DNA from: Deltaproteobacteria bacterium
GTDB lineage: Bacteria > Desulfobacterota > Binatia > HRBIN30 > CADEER01
DNA: 64,000 nucleotides
Assembly (NCBI GenBank): GCA_029262455.1
Contig: JAJCZJ010000024.1
Location: 1 to 64,000 of the forward strand
Reading direction: 5' to 3'
Positions 35,181 through 44,793 of the stretch are shown piece by piece (the first letter of the stretch is position 1; each line of letters opens with the position of its first letter). The position numbers were made by a program, and so were the translations under genes. Below the pieces are notes generated by a model. It was not told where the DNA came from, did not search any database, and saw only the letters and a list, made by a program, of their open reading frames with translations.

Positions 35181-36722
35181 ATGGTCCACAAAGAAAGCTA
35201 CTCGAGGACGACATTGGTGCTCAGTTGTCTCGTCCTGCTCGCGATGTCCGCCTGCGGCAGCAACAACAAGAAACGAAACAACGCGACACCGAGTGCGCAG
35301 CCCGCAACCGCAACGACAACACCAGCACCAACCGCGACGCCCGTCCAGGTGGCCGAGTGGGGCGTGACGAAGTTCCGCATCGAGCTAACCGAAGACGACA
35401 TTGAAGTGCAGACGTTCGTCGATGGTTCGCGCTGGCACAACTTGTGGGTCATCGGCCCGAACAACCAGCAGGTGTTCGGCGTCGAGACTGGTGGCAACAT
35501 GCTCCAGCAAGGCCTGAGCGAAATGCAGCTCGACGGTTGGCCAAGCCACTTCCCCATTGTCGGCGATCCGAACCACGTCGAGATCGAATCAATCGACGTC
35601 TATCTGCAACTCTTCCCGGCGGGAACGTACAAATTCGAAGGTGACATCGTCGGCGGCGGCACACTCGTCGGCGAGACCTCTTTCACCCACAACCTACCAG
35701 CCCTACCCGAGATCATCGTGCCCGACGGTGGCGACGAAGCCGAAGTACTGGCTCCCGACGACGCTGTGCTCGAATGGGAAACAGTCACAGAGAACCACTC
35801 GGGCAGCGGCGGAATTGACATCGTCGGATACGAAGTGATCGTCGAACAAGTGGAGCCCTTCCGCAAGCTGAGTATCGTCCTGCCGCCCGCTGCCACCACC
35901 CTGACTGTCCCGCCCGAGTTCCTCGAGTCCGACCAATTCTACGATGTCGAGGTCGTCGCCATCGAGGCAAGCGACAATCAAACGATCTCGGCATCTGAGT
36001 TTAGAACTTCAGATACAGCCGAGGCCCCACCCGAGCCTCCGGCCACTGGACCGAACGATTGGAAGGTCACGAGGTTCTATATCGAGCTGACCGAAGACGA
36101 CATCGAGGTTCAATCGTTCATCGACGGCAGCCGCTGGACCAACCTCGATATCTCGGCTCCAGGGGGCGGCACCGTCTTCAGCGCCGACAGTGCTGGCAAC
36201 ATGCGCCAGCAAGGCCTGAGCGAGCTGACAGTCGACGGATGGCCGAGCCACTTCCCCTTGGTAGGCAACCCGGATCACACCGAGATCGAATCGATCGGCG
36301 TCTTTTTGGGCCAGTTTCCCGCCGGCACTTACAACTTCGCTGGAACAACGGTCGACGGAGTGTCGCTCAGCGGCCAAGCCTCGTTTACGCACGACCTACC
36401 GGCCCTACCGGAGATCATCGTGCCCGAGCCGGCGGAAGATCCGCTCGAACTCGACGCCGCCAACGTCGTGATCGAGTGGCAACCGGTAACGCGGAATTAC
36501 GACGGAACCGGACCGATCGACATCGTCGAATACGAAGTCATCGTCGAGCAGGTCGAACCCTTCCGCAAACTGAGCATCCACCTGCCGGCGTCGGCGACCA
36601 CGCTCACCGTCCCACGCCAGTTCCTCACGCCCGGTGCTCTCTACGACGTCGAGATCGTGGCAATCGAGGCGAGCAACAACCAAACCATCTCCGTTTCCGA
36701 GTTCGTAACTTCCGCACAGTAG
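35181..36722 (+). CDS. Lipoprotein with two tandem copies of a roughly 220-residue module
   Basis: A protein of 513 residues from the ATG at 35181, which has GGAGGG nine nt upstream and starts a lipobox leader (LVLSCLVLLAMSAC). After a TP-rich spacer there are two homologous halves (about residues 55-275 and 285-513). Each begins W-x-VTKF-x-IELTEDDIEVQ and continues DGSRWxNL, QQGLSEM/LxxDGWPSHFP and FPAGTY. Each ends with a fibronectin type III-like domain (YEVIVEQVEPFRKLSI ... YDVEVVAIEASNNQTIS). No known enzyme family is apparent. The clear internal duplication and outer-membrane lipid anchor suggest a binding or structural role. Confidence 0.8.
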   Translation: MVHKESYSRTTLVLSCLVLLAMSACGSNNKKRNNATPSAQPATATTTPAPTATPVQVAEWGVTKFRIELTEDDIEVQTFVDGSRWHNLWVIGPNNQQVFGVETGGNMLQQGLSEMQLDGWPSHFPIVGDPNHVEIESIDVYLQLFPAGTYKFEGDIVGGGTLVGETSFTHNLPALPEIIVPDGGDEAEVLAPDDAVLEWETVTENHSGSGGIDIVGYEVIVEQVEPFRKLSIVLPPAATTLTVPPEFLESDQFYDVEVVAIEASDNQTISASEFRTSDTAEAPPEPPATGPNDWKVTRFYIELTEDDIEVQSFIDGSRWTNLDISAPGGGTVFSADSAGNMRQQGLSELTVDGWPSHFPLVGNPDHTEIESIGVFLGQFPAGTYNFAGTTVDGVSLSGQASFTHDLPALPEIIVPEPAEDPLELDAANVVIEWQPVTRNYDGTGPIDIVEYEVIVEQVEPFRKLSIHLPASATTLTVPRQFLTPGALYDVEIVAIEASNNQTISVSEFVTSAQ

Positions 36723-36727
36723 CGACG

Positions 36728-36953
36728 CGTCGGTTTGTGATTGGTGATTGAAAAAACAAGGCTAAAGGCTGGGGCAATAGGCTGAGGCTGGAGGGTGTGC
36801 GGGCACGATTTGTTATCCTCTCCAAAACCCTAGCCTCAGCCTTTGCCCGAGCCTACTGCCTAAGAAAGACTGGAAGCCTGGAAAGCGTCGGTTCGTGATT
36901 GGTGATTGAAAAAGCAAGGCTAAAGGCTGGGGCAATAGGCTGAGGCTGGAGGG
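36728..36953. repeat. Intergenic hexamer-type inverted repeat, copy 4, with 68-bp direct repeat
   Basis: The 68-bp block at 36728-36795 (CGTCGGTTTGTGATTGGTGA, then a GGCTAAAGGCTGGGGCAATA arm) recurs with few changes at 36886-36953. Between them lies the inverted arm (CCCTAGCCTCAGCCTTTGCC, then CGAGCC) and TGGAAGCCTGGAAAG. This is the copy-3 structure with its left half repeated, as if two elements had been arranged head to tail. Confidence 0.7.
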
Positions 36954-37035
36954 GTGTTGGCACGGGCGAGCAGGCATCGTACTGTCGTAGATACTTCAGG
37001 ATTGATACTCCTCAGAGCGCAGCAAACATGAGAAG

Positions 37036-38202
37036 ATGCGCATCTTTCCCTACGCCATGGTCTGCTTCGGAATTGAACGAATCGCCGCCGTCACCTTGGC
37101 CGCCCTGCTCCTGGTCTCGCCAATGTTGGTATCGGCTGATTGCGCTTGCGACTGCAATGAAGACGGCCGAGTTCAAGTCGGAGAACTCGTGCGCGCGGTT
37201 GGCATTAGCCTGGGACGGCTCGATGTGTCGAGCTGCCCCGCGGTCTTGGACTCGCCTTGTCTAGTTTGCCCCATCGCTGTCGACACCCTGGTCGGCTGCG
37301 TCCGAAACGCCCTCAACGGATGCCCTGGGCGTACCACACCAACGCTCAAACCTCCCCCGACACCAACTCTCGAACCGGACGTCACTACCCCGACTTCGGT
37401 AGCCGGATTCATCATCACCGGCACGGTTAGGGAACGCCCGATTGCTGCGGGCCTCGCGAGAGGAGTGCCTGTGGTCATCGAACCCCTCAATCGAGAGACA
37501 CACACGAGCGTGTCGGACGGAACGTTTCGCTTCGAAGGAATCCCCGCCGGAGACTATACTCTGCGCTCCCGCCTCGGATGCAATCCGTTCGGTTGCTGGG
37601 CTCCACTCGAGCTAACGGTGACATCGGACGCGCACGTTGCGATCGTGATGGTCATACGTACTCCAACACCCACCCGCACATTGACTCACACCCGAACTAG
37701 GCCACCCACCCCGACACCAACCATTACGCCTGGCGGGCCGACGCTTACTCCGACCTCCACCCCCACACCTACGCTGACTCGGACGGGTCCACACACCCGA
37801 ACCCCAACAATGACACCTGGCGGACCGACCCGAACCCCCACACGCACCTGCACGTGCATCCGGCCCGAACTTTTTCCGTCAGGTCGGGCGGTTGCCTCGA
37901 GAGACAGAGTCGTCGCTGGCCAGAGGGTCACGTTGACCGCGGAGCTATCAGGATCGGCGCAACCATCCAGCGTCAAGTGGAAGCAGATCGCCGGAGATGA
38001 CGACCCGGCCGTTCCGATCATACGTCCCAACAGTGTCTCGATAAGCTTCGTAGCTCCGCAAGTGGATCAAGAGGCCGTGATACATTTCTCGATGGAGTAC
38101 TGCGGAATTCGCCAAGGACGGTTCGTGCCGCCAAGAACAGAGTGCGGGAATGATCACGTCAGCGTGACGATCGTCCCGACGCGATTCCTCGACGACCCTT
38201 AG
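37036..38202 (+). CDS. Secreted protein with dockerin-like module, carboxypeptidase-regulatory-like domain and TP linker
   Basis: A protein of 388 residues. The leader (IAAVTLAALLLVSPMLVSAD) is followed by a dockerin-like pair: CDCNEDGRVQVGELVRAVG then CPIAVDTLVGCVRNALNGCP, the second loop being degenerate. Residues 130-195 look like a carboxypeptidase-regulatory-like (transthyretin-type) domain (GTVRERPIAAGLARGVPVVI ... FRFEGIPAGDYTLRSR). A Thr/Pro/His linker of about 60 residues (TPTPTRTLTHTRTRPPTPTP) leads to a C-terminal beta-rich domain (LTAELSGSAQPSSVKWKQIA). Function unknown; exported. Hexamer repeats lie on both sides of the gene. Confidence 0.75.
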   Translation: MRIFPYAMVCFGIERIAAVTLAALLLVSPMLVSADCACDCNEDGRVQVGELVRAVGISLGRLDVSSCPAVLDSPCLVCPIAVDTLVGCVRNALNGCPGRTTPTLKPPPTPTLEPDVTTPTSVAGFIITGTVRERPIAAGLARGVPVVIEPLNRETHTSVSDGTFRFEGIPAGDYTLRSRLGCNPFGCWAPLELTVTSDAHVAIVMVIRTPTPTRTLTHTRTRPPTPTPTITPGGPTLTPTSTPTPTLTRTGPHTRTPTMTPGGPTRTPTRTCTCIRPELFPSGRAVASRDRVVAGQRVTLTAELSGSAQPSSVKWKQIAGDDDPAVPIIRPNSVSISFVAPQVDQEAVIHFSMEYCGIRQGRFVPPRTECGNDHVSVTIVPTRFLDDP

Positions 38203-38235
38203 CCTCGTTCGAGATCGGTGGGATTGAGGCGCGAC

Positions 38236-38299
38236 GAATTGGTGACTGGTGATTGGTGACTGGTGATTAAGAAACAAGACTAAGGCCGGGGCTCAGGGA
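38236..38299. repeat. Partial intergenic repeat, copy 5
   Basis: GAATTGGTGACTGGTGATTG, GTGACTGGTGATTAAGAAAC and AAGACTAAGGCCGGGGCTCA match the left end of the family (copies 3 and 4), but no right arm is present. Confidence 0.5.
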
Positions 38300-38385
38300 T
38301 TGAACAGTTCCTGGGCAGGATGTCCTGAAGAACCATTCTCTGCGATGATGCTTTTGCCTATTCTCCATGTACCGGAGGGACCAGC

Positions 38386-39180
38386 GTGATGCCGCAGCTA
38401 ATTCCTATCATCGACGGACCTGCCGACGCCGCCACCATCGTCTTCATCCAAGGGTGGCCGGACGACGCGTCGCTTTGGGACCGTCACGTAGCGGCCCTGT
38501 CCGATCGTTACCGTTGCGTGCGAACGACGATGCCGAACTTCGACGGGCAACGCAGCGAGCGCTGGGGATACAGCACTGATGAGATCGTCGAGGCCTTGGC
38601 TCAATTGGTCCGAGAGGTGTCGCCCGAGACTCCGATCACACTCGTCCTGCACGATTGGGGCTGCTACTGGGGCTACCTCTTGCACCACCGCCACCCGGAC
38701 CTCGTTGCTCGCGTCGCCGGTCTCGACATCGCACCACACGTAGAGCCAAGCCCAGCGGCAGTTCTCGCTATCATCGCCTACCAATGGTGGCTCATCGCCG
38801 CATTCATGATCGGCGGACCAATCGGCGACGGGATGACGCGACGATTCGCGAAAACCATAGGCGCCCCAGCACCACCCCAACGGATCACATCCTGGATGAA
38901 CTACCCCTACCGCAATGTCTGGAGGGACATCTTCGCGGGGCGCCGCAACGCCACCGAGGACTACTGGCCGAAGGTTCCCCTGCTCTTCGCCTATGGCAAA
39001 CAGAAGCCCTTCCCCTTCCACTCACAGGCTTGGCTCGATCACGTCGAGAGCGGCGGCGGACAAGCTCTTGGACTCGACTGCGGGCACTGGGTATCGGAAG
39101 ATCCTACATTCGCACCCCTCCTCGCCCGGTGGCTCGATACAACGACAACATCAGCCTTTTCAGGCCCTCCAGAAGCCTAG
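38386..39180 (+). CDS. Alpha/beta hydrolase, epoxide-hydrolase/dehalogenase-like
   Basis: A protein of 264 residues. GTG (38386) and ATG (38389) are adjacent; GGAGG lies 7 and 10 nt upstream respectively. The fold is visible: oxyanion region FIQGWPDDASLWDRH, nucleophile elbow LVLHDWGCYWGYLLHH and a late GGGQALGLDCGHWVSEDP, with the catalytic His. The HDWG elbow puts Asp as nucleophile, as in epoxide hydrolases and haloalkane dehalogenases, rather than Ser. The cap region (residues 125-200) is atypical, so the substrate is open. Cytoplasmic; single gene. Confidence 0.82.
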   Translation: MMPQLIPIIDGPADAATIVFIQGWPDDASLWDRHVAALSDRYRCVRTTMPNFDGQRSERWGYSTDEIVEALAQLVREVSPETPITLVLHDWGCYWGYLLHHRHPDLVARVAGLDIAPHVEPSPAAVLAIIAYQWWLIAAFMIGGPIGDGMTRRFAKTIGAPAPPQRITSWMNYPYRNVWRDIFAGRRNATEDYWPKVPLLFAYGKQKPFPFHSQAWLDHVESGGGQALGLDCGHWVSEDPTFAPLLARWLDTTTTSAFSGPPEA

Positions 39181-39691
39181 CAGCCCGCTGAGCAACCCCT
39201 CTCACCCACCGACTCTAGGCGCGAAGCCCGCGACAAGCTCAACGCCCTACACGGATACCCAGTTCAACGTTCGACCGAAGTCGAGACCACCGGCCGCCGT
39301 TCGATGCGTGAGCGAATCGGCAGCTTCGATGGCGACACCTGGCGGGCCACACCGACCGGTCGACTCCAGCGACTCGTGGCGCGGCAAAGCGACGATCGGC
39401 GGCATCGTAGTCTCGGCGCGGGTCAAGGACAGCGTGCTCGCCGGTCGAACCGAATGTGCGCAGGCGACGTACGGGGGCCGGCAACGTGAGCTCAGCCTCC
39501 ATACAAAGCCGTTCCGATCCAATGCCAATGTGTCACTACGGAATGAATACACCTGGTCAGGTCGCGACTCGCCGCTAATTAAATTCCGAGTAAAGTCAAA
39601 GAACGGTTGAGATTCTGCTCGTTTATTGACCAATAATAGGGCCTGAAGCGGCCGGGGGGCCGGCAAACCAAAAAAAGCCAAGGGGGGCAAA
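39181..39691. other. Intergenic region without recognisable gene
   Basis: I recognise no coding sequence. The 3' end (39580-39690) is less GC-rich than the surroundings and contains TTGACC, a GGCCGGGGGGCCGGC palindrome at about 39647 and the purine-rich AAGGGGGGCAAA ribosome-binding region of the next gene. Confidence 0.3.
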
Positions 39692-42328
39692 ATGCATCAG
39701 GTGACGACCAACCGGTCACGTTCGCAGTCTGGCCATGGACGATTGGCGAATTCCGCACTCGCGCGCAGCATCGGGGCAAGCCTGCGGGCTACCGGCACGT
39801 TTCTATCTGCCGCCGCCATCCTACTCGCGGCACTCGCTCCGACAGCTGGTGTCGCCCAGATCACAGAGATTATCGACTCCGCCGGCGATGGGACAAACGT
39901 TCTCGACGAACCCAGGGGGGTTGCGGTCGACGGCGTCGGCAACGTCTATGTCCTCGGTGGGCCGCCCCACAACGCCTTCCGCATAACCCCTGGGGGGACG
40001 ATTACTCAGATCATCGACGCTACTGGAGACGGGACCAATCCTTTCAGTTTCGCATTTGGTATCGACGCCGATGCCGCGGGCAACGCCTATGTCACCGGCT
40101 TTGGCACCAACAACGCTTTCAAGATTTCGCTCGGTGGGACGATCACGCAAATCATCGATTCAACCGGCGACGGCTTAGGCAACACCCTCGTCACGGCACG
40201 GGGAATAGCAGTCGACGGTTCTGGTAACGTCTTCGTCGGCGCCGGCAATGGCGGAGGCTCCTCATTTTATAAGGTCTTCAAGATCACCCCGGGGGGGACG
40301 ATCAGTGTGATCCTCAGTGACGCCCATGGCCTTTCCTCCGGCGCCGATGAAATTTCCACCGACGCCGCAGGCAATGTCTACGTCGCGGTGCGCAACGACG
40401 ACAACGCCTACAAGATCACCCCGGGCGGGACCGTCACTGAGATCATCAACGCGACAGGTGACGGCACCAACCCTCTCGGCGAGCCAATCGGAATCGCAGC
40501 CGATAGCTCGGGCAACGTATTCGTCGCCGGTGTGATCACAGCCAACCTGTTCAAGATCACACCGGGCGGCGCGATCTCCGAAGTCTTTTCCGGGTTTCCT
40601 CTGTTGAGCCCAGTGAAGGTCGCAACCGATGGCGCCGGGAACGCCTACGTAGCATCCTACCTCGGCGATCGGGTGATGAAGTTTACTCCCGGTGGGGCGG
40701 TAAGCTCGATCATCTTGTCGACCGGCGACGGTTTGGGCAACCCTCTAACCAGGCCTTTCGGGGTCGCTGTGGACGCATCCGGCAACGTCTTCGTGTCCGG
40801 AGAGGACAGCGACAACGTCTTCAAGGTCCCGCCGCCGACTCCCACGCCCACCCACACTCCGACGAGCACGCAGACAGACACTCCAACCCAGACTCCGACC
40901 GCTACGCCGACTCACACGCCCACACAAACCCCGACGTCTACTCCCACTCACACACCCACGGACACGCCGACGTCTACTCCCACTCACACACCCACGGACA
41001 CGCCGACTCACACCCCGACGTCTACTCCCACTCACACACCCACGCACACACCGACTCACACGCAGACACAGACCCCGACCGACACGCCGACCCAAACGCC
41101 GACAAGCACTCCAACCCAAACTCCAACCGCTACGCCGACCCCGACATTCACCCCGATCCCGGGAGGCATCGGGGTCATCGGCCCCCTCGGCGGCACGATC
41201 ATCAGCGACAACGGCAGGCTCATCGTGGAGATTCCACCAGGCGCCTTGACCACGAACCAGAACATCAGCCTGCTCGAGAGTCCCGGCGGAAGCGATTTCG
41301 AGATCAGGCGCAATCGCAACAACACGAAAGTGTACAGTATCAGTGCCAAGCCAGCCGGGCTCCAGTTCCTGCTACCTGTGAAGACGACCTTCCTCTGGGA
41401 CGATCGCGACGGCGATGGACTGGTCGATCTCGGCGTTTGCCAGAGTTCTGGACCGGATCTCGGTGAGAGCTGCGACAAAAACGCCGACTGCACCTCGAAC
41501 CGCTGCTCCAGGTTCAGCAATCTCGAGAAGAACAAGTTAGTCCTCAACCGCAACGCCAACCGCTACAACCAGAACGGCTTCAACCAGCCTCCGGACGAGA
41601 CGCTGTGCGACCAGCACTTCGCCCCGGGTAGCTGCACGACCGCCGTCGCCGACTGTAACGATCTCGCGGGAACCGGCAAAAGTACGGTCGCCCAGTGCTG
41701 CGACACGACGAGCAATCAATGGCAGGGGCAGACCTGCAGCTTCAGCGAGTTTTATCTAGGCGAGCACTCCGGCAACTTGATTTCGAGTCGCGGCAACACC
41801 ACCCGCGATTGCAACGCGGAGTGGTCGGTCCTCAACCCGTACAACGACCCGCATCTCTCGGGCCGCGGCTTGCCACACTTCCGGCAAACATGCCAAGACG
41901 GAAACCCCGATTGCGACCAAGACGGCGTAGCCGACGGCAAGTGCTTGTTCGAAACGCGCGTCTGCCTGAACGTCGAGGACAAGCGCTTGGCCGACCGATC
42001 CGGCAACGTCCTCTGTCAACCGACGGACGTGGTGAGCTGGGAACTGCGCCGACCGCGCCCAGATGACAACGACCCCGTCGTTGCGTCCAACGCAGTGGCG
42101 CTGCGAGACGCCGTAGCGGCGCTCGGGAACGCCACCATCAGCGGCAACCACCAACAAACCGTGACTTTCGCCCCCGGCGTGTCTAGCGCAGTCTGCACCG
42201 ACGCAGTCCTCATCGAGGTACCGCTGCGGGCGCCTGGACGCAGGGGACGGTTGGCCATGCGGACCGAGACTGAGTCGTCGGGCGCGGATCGCGACCGCGA
42301 TCCGCTGAGGCTCACCTGCGAACCGTGA
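39692..42328 (+). CDS. Secreted NHL/SBBP-type repeat protein with TP linker and ZU5-like domain
   Basis: A protein of 878 residues, ATG preceded by GGGGGG. A long N-terminal leader contains the hydrophobic stretch [20 protein letters not shown]. Residues 50-380 are about eight repeats built on [15 protein letters not shown] and [15 protein letters not shown], i.e. NHL/SBBP beta-propeller blades. A Thr/Pro/His linker of about 110 residues follows (TPTHTPT units). Then comes a ZU5-like segment ([20 protein letters not shown] then [13 protein letters not shown]) and a Cys-rich C-terminal region ([18 protein letters not shown] ... [13 protein letters not shown]). No catalytic motif is seen. Likely exported and surface-associated. 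Confidence 0.83.
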   Translation: MHQVTTNRSRSQSGHGRLANSALARSIGASLRATGTFLSAAAILLAALAPTAGVAQITEIIDSAGDGTNVLDEPRGVAVDGVGNVYVLGGPPHNAFRITPGGTITQIIDATGDGTNPFSFAFGIDADAAGNAYVTGFGTNNAFKISLGGTITQIIDSTGDGLGNTLVTARGIAVDGSGNVFVGAGNGGGSSFYKVFKITPGGTISVILSDAHGLSSGADEISTDAAGNVYVAVRNDDNAYKITPGGTVTEIINATGDGTNPLGEPIGIAADSSGNVFVAGVITANLFKITPGGAISEVFSGFPLLSPVKVATDGAGNAYVASYLGDRVMKFTPGGAVSSIILSTGDGLGNPLTRPFGVAVDASGNVFVSGEDSDNVFKVPPPTPTPTHTPTSTQTDTPTQTPTATPTHTPTQTPTSTPTHTPTDTPTSTPTHTPTDTPTHTPTSTPTHTPTHTPTHTQTQTPTDTPTQTPTSTPTQTPTATPTPTFTPIPGGIGVIGPLGGTIISDNGRLIVEIPPGALTTNQNISLLESPGGSDFEIRRNRNNTKVYSISAKPAGLQFLLPVKTTFLWDDRDGDGLVDLGVCQSSGPDLGESCDKNADCTSNRCSRFSNLEKNKLVLNRNANRYNQNGFNQPPDETLCDQHFAPGSCTTAVADCNDLAGTGKSTVAQCCDTTSNQWQGQTCSFSEFYLGEHSGNLISSRGNTTRDCNAEWSVLNPYNDPHLSGRGLPHFRQTCQDGNPDCDQDGVADGKCLFETRVCLNVEDKRLADRSGNVLCQPTDVVSWELRRPRPDDNDPVVASNAVALRDAVAALGNATISGNHQQTVTFAPGVSSAVCTDAVLIEVPLRAPGRRGRLAMRTETESSGADRDRDPLRLTCEP

Positions 42329-42382
42329 GCGCGGCAGACTAGCCAAGAGGGCGGAACGAGTCGATCTCAAGAAACGTAAACG

Positions 42383-42429
42383 GACACGCGCGGAGCTCAC
42401 CCAACGCCAGGGGAGGCCTCGCGCGTGTC
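42383..42429. terminator. Stem-loop between convergent genes
   Basis: GACACGCGCG (42383-42392) pairs with CGCGCGTGTC (42420-42429) around a 27-nt loop, between the stop of the NHL-repeat gene and the stop of the ferritin-like gene. It could end transcription from both sides. No T tract. Confidence 0.4.
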
Positions 42430-42450
42430 ACGGCTCGGAGCACGATTCGG

Positions 42451-42954
42451 CTAAGACATTTCCTTGCAGGTGCGGTGCAACCAGCGGGTCGTAGCGTCCT
42501 CGTCGTCGAGAATCGTCAGCAGAAGCTCTCGCGTCTCGATATCCGTCAGTTGCTCGGCAGTGCGACGCAGGCGTCCGGTCACGTCACCATCATTCGCCAG
42601 TTGTGCGACCGCCCCCTGTAGTTTTTCGAGGTCCGAAACGTCCCGCGAAGCGAGGGCGGTTAGGCCACCCTGTCTCGCCGCCTCCGGGATCGCCGCTCGA
42701 CACGTCCCGCCCAACTCCGTGAGCCGCTGCTCGAGAAGACTGGCGTGCGCCGCCTCGCGCCGACATATCGTCTTGAGTCCACCTCGGATCTGCGGGTCCT
42801 CGCAGATCTCCAGCCAAACGTTCAACAACTCCGCTCCGAACGCCTCGGCGGCGCGGAATCCATCGAGTAGCGGCAACAACATTGACCGCTCCGATTGATA
42901 GGTCGTACCGTTGTACTCGTAGCGACTTGCGACCGGCGCTGCTCGGGCTCCCAT
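42451..42954 (-). CDS. Ferritin-like diiron-type protein
   Basis: A protein of 167 residues, with GAGGAGGGG six nt before the ATG. It is almost entirely alpha-helical, with a four-helix pattern of potential metal ligands: AEAFGAELLNVW, CRREAAHASLLEQRL (ExxH) and DIETRELLLTILDDEDATTR with a following WLH. This is the arrangement of rubrerythrin/ferritin-like families (Glu, ExxH, Glu, ExxH), although the last pair is degenerate. Function might be iron storage or peroxide reduction; inference from fold only. It is convergent with the NHL-repeat gene. Confidence 0.6.
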   Translation of the reverse strand: MGARAAPVASRYEYNGTTYQSERSMLLPLLDGFRAAEAFGAELLNVWLEICEDPQIRGGLKTICRREAAHASLLEQRLTELGGTCRAAIPEAARQGGLTALASRDVSDLEKLQGAVAQLANDGDVTGRLRRTAEQLTDIETRELLLTILDDEDATTRWLHRTCKEMS

Positions 42955-43198
42955 GGCTGGCCCCTCCTCAGTTTACCTGAAAGCTACGTTGCAGAGTCCT
43001 GGCCCCGTCTGTCAAACAGGGTCCTCTCGGGGTCGTCGGCAATTTCATTCCCGAAGAACTTTCGGCCTGGCGCCGCTCGGTCTTTCCATTACCCTCCCCG
43101 GCCTCTGGCGGCCTCGCCCAGAGGAGGCTGTCGATTAATGCAGCGACACTAGTATTGCGGGAAGCCCGAAAGCCTCCCCCTCTACCTCCGGGAGAGGG

Positions 43199-43398
43199 TT
43201 AACAGCCCGTTGAAAAACAGGACACGCGCTGCAAATGGTCTTTGAGCGCCATGGCCGCGTTGCGAAATCCTCAACAAAAGTCCTGACTTTGCCTCCCACC
43301 TCCGCCAAAGGCTTTGGTGGACAGGCCGGTTTCGCGCCTTGCCCTGACGCTCAAATCCTCATTTTCGCTTGCCTGCCTGTTGTTCAACGGACTGTTAA
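43199..43398. mobile_element. MITE-like element with 23-bp terminal inverted repeats and TTAA ends
   Basis: The left end TTAACAGCCCGTTGAAAAAC plus AGG and the right end (reverse complement TTAACAGTCCGTTGAACAAC plus AGG) match at 21 of 23 positions. TTAA sits at both outer edges, which could be the duplicated target or part of the repeat. The 200-bp element has no coding capacity; inside lies a small CCAAAG/CTTTGG hairpin near 43310. It lies in a 717-bp gene-free region (42955-43671), which also holds a perfect CCTTCTCCC/GGGAGAAGG hairpin at 43513-43533. Confidence 0.7.
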
Positions 43399-43671
43399 GG
43401 GTGAGGGCATCAAAACGGCGACCCCCAGTTTCTCTTGTGGCACAAGGGTTCCAGCACCTCTACGAGACCGACGCCGGCTATCGCCGGCAACATTTCGATC
43501 CTTTCGTCCTAACCTTCTCCCGGAGGGAGAAGGGACCGCGACGTCAGTTTGCGCAATTGTTCAGACAGCCTCCAGAGGGAGAAGAGAGCAAGCCCCAACA
43601 ACCCACCGGAATCGAGCGCCCGACCCGACAAGATGATCGATTCGCGGACACAGAGTGTGTAGGCTGCCCCC

Positions 43672-44733
43672 GTGCAAACATTGTTCGATATAGACGGCGG
43701 TGTTCGGCTTGTCTTGCCGTTAGTGCTGACTCTATTCTTCTCGGCCTTGGTGCTCCGGTTCGCGGATTGGCTCTTGTTCCGGCGACCCGTCACCGGCTTC
43801 CTCGAGGCGCGCGTCGTCCGACAGCTGCTGATGTTGGTCCTGACCACGACGTTGCTCATCCTGGTCTTGTTCACACTGCCATTTGACAATACGGCGCGCG
43901 AGCAACTGCTCCGCGTTCTCGGCCTATTGTTGACAGGTGTCGTCGCGTTCGCATCGACCAGCTTTGTGTCCAACGCGATGGCGGGAGTCATGCTCCGCGC
44001 CGTGCGAAATTTTTCGCTCGGCGACTTTATTGGGGTCAATGGGCACTTCGGGCGAGTCACGGAACGCGGGCTCTTTCATACCGAAATCCAAACGGAAGAT
44101 CGAGACCTCACGACACTGCCGAACCTCCTACTCGTCACCAACCCGGTCAAAGTCGTGCGATCCTCCGGCACGATCATATCGATCAACGTCTCGCTGGGAT
44201 ATGATGTTCCGCGCCAGAAAGTCGAGCCCTTGCTCATCACGGCCGCAGAAGCGGCCGATCTCGAGGGGGCCTATGTACAGATTCGCGACTTGCTTGATCA
44301 CGCGATCGTGTATCGGGTCGCCGGGTTTCTCCGCGATGTAACTAAATTGCTGTCTGCCGGTTCAAGGCTGCGCGCATCCACCATCGATCACCTACACACC
44401 GCCGGCATCGAAATCGCCTCGCCCACACTGATCAACCAGCGCCGACTGGCAGCCAACGTACCGATCCTCTCCGACGTACCCGAATCGCCCGCCGGCAGCC
44501 TGCCCGCGAAACCCAATTTCGAGAAACTCGCATTCGACAAGGCCGAGCGCGCCGCGGAAAAGGAAAAACTACGGGGCCAATTGGCGGACATTGACGACAA
44601 GATCAACGCCCTGAAGAAGGCGGAAGATGAAACCGAGGCGGACACGAACCAGCGCGACATCGATCGACTATCAGGTCGACGTGACCATGTCGCCGGGATG
44701 CTTGCGGCACTGGAACAAGCGCCAGACGAATAG
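43672..44733 (+). CDS. Mechanosensitive ion channel, MscS family
   Basis: A protein of 353 residues from a GTG. Three hydrophobic segments (about 12-34, 50-68, 75-110) come first. The third reads VVAFASTSFVSNAMAGVMLR followed by AVRNFSLGDFIGVNGHFGRV, the pore-helix/beta-domain junction typical of MscS. The beta-domain has LPNLLLVTNPVKVV. The C-terminal part is charged and coiled-coil-like (AERAAEKEKLRGQLADIDDK). The family gates ion and solute release on membrane tension; here probably osmotic protection at the inner membrane. The ribosome-binding site is weak, so the start is uncertain. Confidence 0.85.
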   Translation: MQTLFDIDGGVRLVLPLVLTLFFSALVLRFADWLLFRRPVTGFLEARVVRQLLMLVLTTTLLILVLFTLPFDNTAREQLLRVLGLLLTGVVAFASTSFVSNAMAGVMLRAVRNFSLGDFIGVNGHFGRVTERGLFHTEIQTEDRDLTTLPNLLLVTNPVKVVRSSGTIISINVSLGYDVPRQKVEPLLITAAEAADLEGAYVQIRDLLDHAIVYRVAGFLRDVTKLLSAGSRLRASTIDHLHTAGIEIASPTLINQRRLAANVPILSDVPESPAGSLPAKPNFEKLAFDKAERAAEKEKLRGQLADIDDKINALKKAEDETEADTNQRDIDRLSGRRDHVAGMLAALEQAPDE

Positions 44734-44793
44734 AGCCTCCCGCACGCCTTGGCGCCTCGTACACGTCCCGCACGGCGGAGGGCTCTCCGTCGT

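Noticed and set aside
39630-39690. Riboswitch-like GC palindrome with CAAACC and A-rich stretch before the NHL-repeat gene
   Set aside because: No match to the conserved cores of cyclic-di-GMP or other riboswitches that I know.
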